Shown here piece after piece: positions 43,992-49,776 of a DNA stretch of 49,776 nucleotides. The position numbers were made by a program, and so were the translations under genes. Origin of the DNA: Thiohalobacter sp. (GTDB lineage Bacteria > Pseudomonadota > Gammaproteobacteria > DSM-19610). Every line of letters starts with the position of its first letter. Position 1 is the first letter of the stretch. A model generated the notes under the pieces. That model searched no databases, was not told the DNA's origin, and saw nothing but the letters and a program-made list of their open reading frames with translations. The stretch lies in assembly GCA_026984835.1 (NCBI GenBank), contig JALSRI010000146.1, forward strand, positions 1 to 49,776, in the 5' to 3' direction.

Positions 43992-44873
43992 TCAGGGCCC
44001 GGGCAGTGTGAAGTTCAGTGACAACTCCTGGCCGCCGCGCATCAGCGTTACGTTGACGTCCTGTCCTTCGCCCAGCGCCCGCATGGCATCGATGCCCCTG
44101 GCGGGGTTGTCTATGGCGATGCCATTGACGCCCGTGACGATATCGCCGGGCCGCAGCCCGAGTTCCTTCAGCACGCCATGCTTCTTGCCTTCCTGCAGGC
44201 GAAAGCCGACGAACTTGCCGTTCTGGCGCGCCGGGGTCGCCCTGACGTAGTTCAGGAACGAATTCGGGTTGCGCTTTATCTCGCTGCGATAGCGCTGCAG
44301 CGCGGCGTTGCGGTCACCCGCCACAGGCCGGCCACGCCGAGCGGGTGCCGCCGACGGCGTGCGGTCCCGCGGCAGCCGCAGCGTCTCGAAGCGTCCGCTG
44401 CGTTCCAGGATGATGCGGTCGGCATAGATCTCCGACAGCTTCGCCCCGCCCGGCAGCGGATCACCGATGGCATAGGACGCTTCCTTGCCGCGCGGGTCGG
44501 CGACGATGGCGCGCGCCAGGACCTTGTCGTCCGACGAGAACACGCCGCGCAGCGTCAGCTTGAGGCGCGTCTCCGGCGCATTGACGGGCGCTTTCTTCAG
44601 CGGCTCGGCGCGACCCGCCACCCCGAACAGGTGCCAGCCGGCGATCTGGCGCGGGTCCAGCAGCGGCTGGCGGCGCGCCACCGGCTGCACCGACGGCCCG
44701 GCCTGCACCGCCGCCCGACGGGCGTCACCGCCCACCAGCGCCCAGGTCAGACCGGCCAGCAGCCAGGCCAGCCACAGCACCAGCAGCAGGTTCACTCCCT
44801 GCACCAGGACACGGCTGCCGCCGCCCGACAGCCACTGCCGCCAGTCGTTATATCGGATCGCGAAACTCACCAT
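43992..44873 (-). CDS. gspC: Type II secretion system protein GspC (with PDZ domain), 293 aa
   Basis: This is the periplasmic linker between secretin and inner-membrane platform. A short cytoplasmic segment, one membrane helix (VLVQGVNLLLVLWLAWLLAGL), a homology-region (LDPRQIAGWHLFGVAG, then TRLKLTLRGVFSSDDKVLARAIVAD) and a C-terminal PDZ-like domain (ELGLRPGDIVTGVNGIAIDNP ... VTLMRGGQELSLNFTL) fit the family. It is the first gene of the unit, reading leftward. gspG-M are not next to gspF. A sigma70-like promoter is seen upstream. Confidence 0.92.
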   Translation of the reverse strand: MVSFAIRYNDWRQWLSGGGSRVLVQGVNLLLVLWLAWLLAGLTWALVGGDARRAAVQAGPSVQPVARRQPLLDPRQIAGWHLFGVAGRAEPLKKAPVNAPETRLKLTLRGVFSSDDKVLARAIVADPRGKEASYAIGDPLPGGAKLSEIYADRIILERSGRFETLRLPRDRTPSAAPARRGRPVAGDRNAALQRYRSEIKRNPNSFLNYVRATPARQNGKFVGFRLQEGKKHGVLKELGLRPGDIVTGVNGIAIDNPARGIDAMRALGEGQDVNVTLMRGGQELSLNFTLPGP

Positions 44874-44942
44874 GAATGTTCAGCGGGCCATCCCGCCCAC
44901 TTCTTTAACCTTCCTGCCCGGCACGCTGGCGTGCAGTCTCGA

Positions 44943-44971
44943 TATATAGCTTTATCTGCCTATTTTATCAA
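44943..44971 (-). promoter_or_regulatory. Sigma70-like promoter for gspC
   Basis: Leftward, TTGATA (44971-44966), a 17-base spacer, then TATATA (44948-44943), inside an A/T-rich island that stands out from the GC-rich surroundings. It gives a leader of about 60-65 bases to the gspC ATG at 44873. The rest of the gap (44874-45002) has no other feature. Confidence 0.5.
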
Positions 44972-45002
44972 TAATTTCCTGAATTTTCGAGCCATCTGCC
45001 CT

Positions 45003-45557
45003 GTAGGCGCAGGCGTGCCCGCGATCGCGGCGCGGCCGGGATGGCCGTTCGGGGGCCGCCGTGATCGCGGCCAAAGGCCGCTCCTACGGGTGACCCTCCT
45101 CACATCCTCGCGCCGCCCTGTAGGAGCGGGCTTGCCCGCGATCCCGGCGCAGCCGGGATGGCCGTTCGGGGGCCGCCGTGATCGCGGCCAAAGGCCGCTC
45201 CTACGGGTGACCCTCCTCACATCCTCGCGCCGCCCTGTAGGAGCGGGCTTGCCCGCGATCCCGGCGCAGCCGGGATGGCCGTTCGGGGGCCGCCGTGATC
45301 GCGGCCAAAGGCCGCTCCTACAGGTGACCCTCCTCACATCCTCGCGCCGCCCTGTAGGAGCGGGCTTGCCCGCGATCCCCGCGCAGCCGGGACGACCGTC
45401 CGGTGGCCGCCGTGATCGCGGCCAAAGGCCGCTCCTACGGGTGACCCTCCGCACCTCTTCCTGCCACCCTGTAGGAGCGGGCTTGCCCGCGATCCCGGCG
45501 CAGCCGGGACGACCGTCCGGTGGCCGCCGTGATCGCGGCCAAAGCCCGCTCCTGCGT
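45003..45557 (+). repeat. Tandem REP array 2: exact 117-bp units (five unit starts)
   Basis: Unit starts (GTAGG) are at 45003, 45120, 45237, 45354 and 45471, each 117 bp apart. The last unit is incomplete (about 87 bp). The first and last units carry more substitutions. The forward hairpin, the middle CCCGGC-GCA-GCCGGG hairpin and the inverted arm (GCGGCC-AAA-GGCCGC then TCCTAC) are as in array 1, but the linker differs (GGTGACCCTCCTCACATCCT then CGCGCCGCCCT). The array fills the gap between the 3' end of rhlB and the promoter region of gspC. Confidence 0.92.
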
Positions 45558-45565
45558 ACGGGGGC

Positions 45566-46864
45566 TCAGGAGGCGGAGCGGGAGCGGCGGCCGCGACCCT
45601 CACCACGGCGGCCGCCGGATCGACCGCCCCGGCCGCGGCCGGGGCCGTCCCGGCGCGGCTTGCGCTCGCGCCGCACCGGCGGCTTCAGGTCGGTCACCAG
45701 GAGGCTGTCGTCGACCGGTTCGACGGGGACAGCGTGGCCGATATAGGCCTCGATCTCCGGCAGCGAGTAGACGTATTTCTCGCAGGCGAAGCTGATGGCG
45801 TCGCCGTCGGCGCCCAGCCGGGCGGTGCGGCCGATGCGGTGCACGTAGTCCTCGGCATCCTGCGGCAGGTCGTAATTGAAGACGTGGCTGACATCCGGAA
45901 TGTGCAGGCCGCGCGCCGCCACGTCGGTGGCCACCAGCACCGGCAGCTCGCCCTTCTGGAACTTCTCCAGCAGCGACTGGCGCTTCTTCTGCGGCACGTC
46001 ACCGGACAGGATGGCGGCCTTGTAGCCGTTGCCCTCCAGGTAGCCCCAGACGCGCTCGGCGTCGCGCTTGGTGTTGACGAACACGATGCTGCGACGCGGA
46101 TCCGTGTGGCCCAGCAGGCCCAGCAGCAAGGGGATCTTCTCCTCGTTGGCGGTATGGTAGAGCACCTGGCGCACCCGCTCGGCGGTGACCTGCTCGGGCT
46201 CGATCTGGATACTCTCGGGATTGTTCATGTGCTCGTAGGCCAGTTCGTTGACCCGGTGCGACAGGGTGGCGGAGAACAGCAGGCCCTGGCGCTGCTCGGG
46301 TGGCGGGCAGCGGCGCAGCAGGAAGCGGATGTCCTTGATGAAGCCGAGATCGAACATGCGGTCGGCCTCGTCCAGCACCACCACCTGGGCGCGGCGCAGG
46401 TCGAACACGTGCTGCTTGAAATAGTCGATGATGCGGCCCGGCGTGCCGATCAGGATGTCCACCCCCTCGGCAAGCTGCTTGCGCTGCTTGTCGTAGTCGG
46501 TGCCGCCGTAGGCCAGGCCCAGCTTCAGGCCGGTGTGTCTGCCGAGCTTCTCGGCGTCGCGGTGGATCTGGATGGCCAGCTCGCGCGTCGGCGCCAGGAT
46601 CAGCGCCCGCACCTGGTTGGGCTTGCGCGAGGCATCGGCCGGGTGCTTGAGCAGGTGATCGAAGGTCGCAACCAGGAAAGCGGCCGTCTTGCCGGTGCCG
46701 GTCTGCGCCTGGCCGGCCACGTCGCGGCCCTCGAGCGCTACCGGCAGGGTCATGGCCTGGATCGGGGTGCATTTTGAAAAACCTGCCTCTTCAATGCCTT
46801 GCATTATCTCGGCAGGGAGATTAAAGTCACTGAACGCGACGTCTGAAAGATGATCCTTTTGCAT
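45566..46864 (-). CDS. rhlB: DEAD-box RNA helicase RhlB, 432 aa
   Basis: This is an ATP-dependent RNA helicase, in E. coli a partner of RNase E in mRNA decay. The motifs in order are [13 protein letters not shown] (Q motif), [13 protein letters not shown] (I), PTRELAIQI (Ia), [12 protein letters not shown] (II), SATLSHRV (III), [37 protein letters not shown] and [10 protein letters not shown] (VI). A basic, Gly/Arg-rich tail follows ([23 protein letters not shown]). The start was placed at ATG 46864 (MQKDHLSD). It is divergent from trxA, as in enterobacteria, which supports rhlB rather than another DEAD-box gene. Confidence 0.93.
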   Translation of the reverse strand: MQKDHLSDVAFSDFNLPAEIMQGIEEAGFSKCTPIQAMTLPVALEGRDVAGQAQTGTGKTAAFLVATFDHLLKHPADASRKPNQVRALILAPTRELAIQIHRDAEKLGRHTGLKLGLAYGGTDYDKQRKQLAEGVDILIGTPGRIIDYFKQHVFDLRRAQVVVLDEADRMFDLGFIKDIRFLLRRCPPPEQRQGLLFSATLSHRVNELAYEHMNNPESIQIEPEQVTAERVRQVLYHTANEEKIPLLLGLLGHTDPRRSIVFVNTKRDAERVWGYLEGNGYKAAILSGDVPQKKRQSLLEKFQKGELPVLVATDVAARGLHIPDVSHVFNYDLPQDAEDYVHRIGRTARLGADGDAISFACEKYVYSLPEIEAYIGHAVPVEPVDDSLLVTDLKPPVRRERKPRRDGPGRGRGGRSGGRRGEGRGRRSRSAS

Positions 46865-47081
46865 AACGGCACAGCATAACGGAAACCGGCGCCGGTTTGG
46901 ACTTGCAATCTGCATTTATTTCGGATGAAATTGCACAGGCTGTCTGACAAAGGTCCCGGCCGGCGCAGGCTCCACAAGCGCCGCGACTTGTTTCAAGACC
47001 GACACCCCCTTTGATTTTTTCCGTTCGAACTCTGTTTCAACCGAGATTATTGCGTTTGATTCTGCTCAGGAGGCCTTAAGC
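46865..47081. other. Divergent promoter region of rhlB and trxA with 16-bp palindrome
   Basis: It carries a perfect palindrome AAACCGGCGCCGGTTT (46883-46898), 18 bp upstream of the rhlB start, and an A/T-rich segment upstream of trxA (about 47010-47058). The trxA ribosome binding site AGGAGG sits before the GTG at 47082. Promoter hexamers could not be assigned with confidence. Confidence 0.5.
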
Positions 47082-47408
47082 GTGAGCGACAAGATCGTGT
47101 ATCTGACCGACGATTCCTTCCAGAAAGAGGTGCTGGAATCCAGCGAGCCGGTTCTGGTCGACTACTGGGCCGAATGGTGCGGTCCCTGCAAGATGATCGC
47201 TCCCATCCTCAACGAGATCGCGGACGAATACGACGGCAGGATCAAGGTCGCCAAGCTGAATATCGACGACAACCCGCAGACGCCGCCGAAATACGGCATC
47301 CGCGGCATCCCGACCCTGATGCTGTTCAAGAACGGCAACGTGGAGGCCACCAAGGTCGGGGCCCTGTCCAAGTCCCAGCTGACGGCCTTCATCGATACCA
47401 ATATCTGA
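47082..47408 (+). CDS. trxA: Thioredoxin 1, 108 aa
   Basis: This is the small redox protein that reduces protein disulfides. The active site is W32-C33-G-P-C36 ([13 protein letters not shown]), followed by the conserved DNP-type region and [14 protein letters not shown] with the cis-Pro. GTG start at 47082 after AGGAGG. It lies upstream of rho on the same strand (gap 157 bp) and is divergent from rhlB, the order known in E. coli. Confidence 0.97.
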   Translation: MSDKIVYLTDDSFQKEVLESSEPVLVDYWAEWCGPCKMIAPILNEIADEYDGRIKVAKLNIDDNPQTPPKYGIRGIPTLMLFKNGNVEATKVGALSKSQLTAFIDTNI

Positions 47409-47410
47409 AA

Positions 47411-47440
47411 CCGCCGCCCGCGGGCCGGGCCGGGCGGCGG
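47411..47440 (+). other. Strong hairpin in the trxA-rho leader
   Basis: CCGCCGCCCG (47411-47420), ten-base loop, CGGGCGGCGG (47431-47440): a perfect 10-bp stem right after the trxA stop, lacking a U-run. The following leader to 47565 is A/C-rich and G-poor (AACAACAAGACACACAAACA, and CCAACCAGCACAGACACAAT near the end), the type of sequence Rho binds. A second imperfect hairpin is at about 47505-47530. Confidence 0.55.
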
Positions 47441-47565
47441 GGAAGCCCCCCGCCCCGAACAACAAGACACACAAACAGATCGACAAGCTGACGACCATAC
47501 ACCCACCGCGCGCGGCCCGTTCGGGCGGCGCGCCTCCAGCCAACCAGCACAGACACAATACGCCT

Positions 47566-48819
47566 ATGAACCTGACCGAACTCAAACAGAAACCCGCCGC
47601 CGAACTCATCCAGCTGGCCCAGTCCATGGGCATCGAGGGCGCGCGCTCGCGCAAGCAGGACGTCATCTTTTCCATTCTCAAGTCCCACGCCAAGAGCGGC
47701 GAGGACATCTTCGGCGACGGCGTGCTGGAGATCCTGCAGGACGGCTTCGGCTTCCTGCGGTCGGCCGACAGCTCCTATCTGGCCGGCCCCGATGACATCT
47801 ACGTGTCGCCCAGCCAGATCCGCCGCTTCGGCCTGCGCACCGGCGACACCGTGTCCGGCAAGATCCGCCCGCCCAAGGACGGCGAGCGCTACTTCGCCCT
47901 GCTCAAGGTCAGCGAAATCAACTACGAACCGCCGGAGAACGCCAAGGGCAAGGTGCTGTTCGAGAACCTCACCCCGCTGCACCCCAACGAACGCCTCAAG
48001 CTGGAACTGGGCAACGGCAGCACCGAGGACATCACCCCGCGCGTCATCGACCTGGCGGCGCCCATCGGCAAGGGCCAGCGCGGCCTGATCGTGTCGCCGC
48101 CCAAGGCCGGCAAGACCATGCTGCTGCAGAACGTGGCCCAGAGCATCACCCACAACCACCCCGAGTGCTACCTGATCGTGCTGCTCATCGACGAGCGGCC
48201 GGAGGAAGTCACGGAGATGGCGCGCTCGGTGCGCGGCGAGGTGGTGTCGTCCACCTTCGACGAGCCCGCCAGCCGCCACGTGCAGGTGGCCGAAATGGTC
48301 ATCGAGAAGGCCAAGCGCCTGGTCGAGCACAAGCGCGACGTGGTCATCCTGCTGGACTCCATCACCCGCCTGGCGCGCGCCTACAACACCGTGGTGCCCT
48401 CCTCCGGCAAGGTGCTGACCGGCGGCGTGGACGCCAACGCCCTGCACCGTCCCAAGCGCTTCTTCGGCGCCGCCCGCAACATCGAGGAAGGCGGCAGCCT
48501 CACCATCCTCGCCACCGCCCTGGTGGAGACCGGCTCGCGCATGGACGACGTCATCTACGAGGAGTTCAAGGGTACCGGCAACATGGAGATCCACCTCGAC
48601 CGCCGCATCGCCGAGAAGCGCGTCTACCCGGCCATCAACATCAACCGCTCCGGCACCCGCCGCGAGGAACTGCTGACCAAGCCCGACGAGCTGCAGAAGG
48701 TGTGGATCCTGCGCAAGCTGCTGCATCCCATGGACGAGCTGGCGGCCATGGAATTCCTGCTCGACCGCCTGAAGGGCACCAAGACCAACGAGGAGTTCTT
48801 CGATTCCATGAAGCGGTAG
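47566..48819 (+). CDS. rho: Transcription termination factor Rho, 417 aa
   Basis: This is a hexameric RNA-dependent ATPase and helicase. The N-terminal RNA-binding domain begins [19 protein letters not shown] and includes the cold-shock-like [37 protein letters not shown]. The P-loop is [12 protein letters not shown] (about residue 180), the Walker B aspartate lies in [16 protein letters not shown], and the R-loop region is [20 protein letters not shown]. The C-terminus is the natural DSMKR; the TAG stop belongs to the GTAG of an adjacent REP. Length fits E. coli Rho (419). Confidence 0.98.
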   Translation: MNLTELKQKPAAELIQLAQSMGIEGARSRKQDVIFSILKSHAKSGEDIFGDGVLEILQDGFGFLRSADSSYLAGPDDIYVSPSQIRRFGLRTGDTVSGKIRPPKDGERYFALLKVSEINYEPPENAKGKVLFENLTPLHPNERLKLELGNGSTEDITPRVIDLAAPIGKGQRGLIVSPPKAGKTMLLQNVAQSITHNHPECYLIVLLIDERPEEVTEMARSVRGEVVSSTFDEPASRHVQVAEMVIEKAKRLVEHKRDVVILLDSITRLARAYNTVVPSSGKVLTGGVDANALHRPKRFFGAARNIEEGGSLTILATALVETGSRMDDVIYEEFKGTGNMEIHLDRRIAEKRVYPAININRSGTRREELLTKPDELQKVWILRKLLHPMDELAAMEFLLDRLKGTKTNEEFFDSMKR

Positions 48820-48837
48820 GAGCAGGGCTTGCCCTGC
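48816..48837 (+). repeat. Solo GTAG-type REP overlapping the rho stop codon
   Basis: GTAG at 48816-48819 (TAG is the rho stop) is followed by GAGCAGGGC-TT-GCCCTGC (stem arms GCAGGGC and GCCCTGC). This is the array-type REP core with one change in the arm. It may work as an mRNA 3' hairpin for rho. Confidence 0.8.
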
Positions 48838-48863
48838 CCGCGTCGTCGGGTTATCAATAACGT

Positions 48864-48901
48864 CGTGGTGGGGTTGGGGTTCGCTGCGCTCACCCCACCC
48901 T
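48864..48901 (+). repeat. GTGG-type REP upstream of the RAYT gene
   Basis: CGTGGTGGGGTT followed by GGGGTTCGCTGCGCTCACCC and CACCCT. A partly duplicated GGGGTT makes the left arm longer. It is 72 bp before the transposase start, in the same orientation as the copy downstream of the gene (49632). Confidence 0.8.
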
Positions 48902-48972
48902 GCGGGCTGGCGAAGACGACGCCCTGAAGCCCACCGGAACAACCGACACACCCACCACGGAAGGAGGCAAGG

Positions 48973-49533
48973 ATGCCCGACTACCGCCGCGCCCGCACGC
49001 CGGGCGGCTGTTACTTCTTCACCGTCACCCTGCAACACCGCCGCCGGGACCTCCTGACCCGCCACATAGGCCACCTCTACGCGGCCATCGGGCGGGTGCT
49101 GGCGCGCCATCCGCTGACGACCGAGGCGTTCGTGGTGCTGCCCGACCACCTGCACGCCCTGTGGCGGCTGCCCGAAGGCGACGCCGATTACCCGACCCGC
49201 TGGGCGCTGATCAAGGGCGCGTTCTCGCGCTCCCTGGCCCCGGACCGCCACAGGGGCCGGGCCAGCCGACGCCGCAGGGGCGAACGCGACATCTGGCAGC
49301 GGCGCTTCTGGGAACACGAGATCCGCAACGACCGGGACTACCGGCTGCACCTCGATTACATCCATTACAACCCGGTCAGGCACGGCCTGGTGTCCCGGGC
49401 GGCCGACTGGCCCTGGTCGAGCTTCCACAAGTACGTGGAGGACGGGCTGTACCCGGCGGACTGGGGGAGTGAGGCGTTGGAATACGACGGAGCCTTCGGC
49501 GAACGGGCGTCAGCGAAGCGCCGGCCAGGTTGA
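48973..49533 (+). CDS. REP-associated tyrosine transposase (RAYT), 186 aa
   Basis: This is a Y1 HUH-type transposase (Transposase_17, TnpA-REP). The N-terminal motif GGCYFFTVTLQHRRRDLL is typical; the metal-binding HUH motif is H59-L-H61 (LPDHLHALWRLP); the catalytic tyrosine lies in LDYIHYNP (Tyr129 or Tyr132), followed by the family HGLV and DWPWSSF motifs. The protein is full length with no frameshift. The start is ATG 48973, after GGAGGC. RAYT proteins nick and join single-stranded REP DNA and are held responsible for spreading REPs. It stands alone between rho and the window end, with REPs on both sides, the classic REPtron arrangement. Confidence 0.93.
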   Translation: MPDYRRARTPGGCYFFTVTLQHRRRDLLTRHIGHLYAAIGRVLARHPLTTEAFVVLPDHLHALWRLPEGDADYPTRWALIKGAFSRSLAPDRHRGRASRRRRGERDIWQRRFWEHEIRNDRDYRLHLDYIHYNPVRHGLVSRAADWPWSSFHKYVEDGLYPADWGSEALEYDGAFGERASAKRRPG

Positions 49534-49776
49534 AAACCGGTTGGGCGGCCCGGTTTCGACGGGATGCCACCGACCGTTCCGCCCGGACGAAGGGATCCGG
49601 AACCATGCCGCGGTGGCCGCCGGCCTGGCGTCGTGGTGGGGTTCGCTTTGCTCACCCCACCCTTGTATGTTCCAACGCTGGGGTAGAGGGGATAATTCTA
49701 TCGGTTACCGGGGAAGCCGTCCCACCCTGGAGGCAGCCTGGCTGACCTCGTCCGTAGAGGGGCTCCCCGCCTCATT
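49534..49776. other. Region downstream of the RAYT gene
   Basis: A short hairpin follows the stop (AAACCGG, nine-base loop, CCGGTTT; 49534-49556). After the REP at 49632 the last part (about 49664-49776) is less GC-rich and contains a GATAAT string but no gene or clear promoter within the window. Confidence 0.4.
49632..49663 (+). repeat. GTGG-type REP downstream of the RAYT gene
   Basis: CGTGGTGGGGTTCGCTTTG followed by CTCACCCCACCCT. It is in the same orientation and nearly the same sequence as the copy at 48864, so the transposase gene lies between direct copies. Confidence 0.8.

Noticed and set aside
45003-45557. CRISPR-like array (equal spacing, repeated units)
   Set aside because: The whole unit including the linker is repeated, repeats are palindromic REPs, no unique spacers and no cas genes nearby.

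Overview
The window is a continuous stretch of GC-rich (roughly two-thirds G+C) chromosome from a gammaproteobacterium, most likely of the purple-sulfur or sulfur-oxidiser type (Chromatiales/Ectothiorhodospiraceae-like). This placement is inferred from gene content and order: rhlB divergent from trxA-rho, ybeD-lipB-lipA, a gspCDEF block, DUF2333, DUF3301 and DUF465 housekeeping families, an adenosylcobalamin-dependent ribonucleotide reductase and dnaE2. Gene density is high. No rRNA, tRNA, CRISPR array, prophage or classical insertion sequence was recognised.

Layout. 1-6 kb: the 3' end of uup, then a leftward block of RND membrane-fusion protein, RND pump, DUF2333 protein and a small conserved protein. 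6-10.8 kb: a CPA2 antiporter, an orphan MbcA/ParS/Xre-type antitoxin with an unknown partner, a DUF481 outer-membrane protein, and a run of small genes (DUF3301, a 79-aa protein, a Cys-rich protein, and a DUF465/YdcH protein that seems to start at ATC). 10.8-18.5 kb: secreted or envelope proteins, an M16C metalloprotease, xthA, mlaC and an orphan 81-aa gene. 18.5-24.1 kb (leftward): a glycosyltransferase-like protein, lipA, lipB, ybeD, a HemN-like radical SAM protein, a STAS-like small protein and a DUF2238 protein. 24.4-27.6 kb: dnaE2 behind a perfect LexA box. 27.6-32.4 kb: a DUF1496-like protein and a 1286-aa modular surface lipoprotein. 32.4-38.9 kb: class II ribonucleotide reductase, an APH-fold kinase, and a leftward unit (phosphoribosyltransferase, DUF5335, alpha/beta hydrolase, PRPP-synthetase homologue). 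39-44.9 kb: gspC-D-E-F, leftward. 45.5-49.5 kb: rhlB, trxA, rho and a REP-associated tyrosine transposase (RAYT).

The most unusual layer is the repeats. There are two tandem arrays of GTAG-type REP elements: six unit starts exactly 119 bp apart at 35352-36036, and five exactly 117 bp apart at 45003-45557. The two arrays share REP cores but have different linkers. A second, GTGG-type REP family brackets the RAYT gene directly and also forms the inverted-repeat half of a composite element present twice (137-337 and 24189-24373). A fourth palindromic repeat sits between gspE and gspF. The stop codons of rho and the APH-fold kinase lie inside the GTAG tetranucleotide of a REP, and uup ends inside the composite element, so repeats repeatedly landed at, and now supply, gene ends.

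A possible regulatory theme is low oxygen. FNR/Anr-like 14-mers precede the phosphoribosyltransferase unit and the DUF1496-like gene, both close to -41 from a plausible -10. A third lies between the class II ribonucleotide reductase and the kinase. The oxygen-independent enzyme types (class II RNR, HemN-like radical SAM) fit this, but the link is inference.
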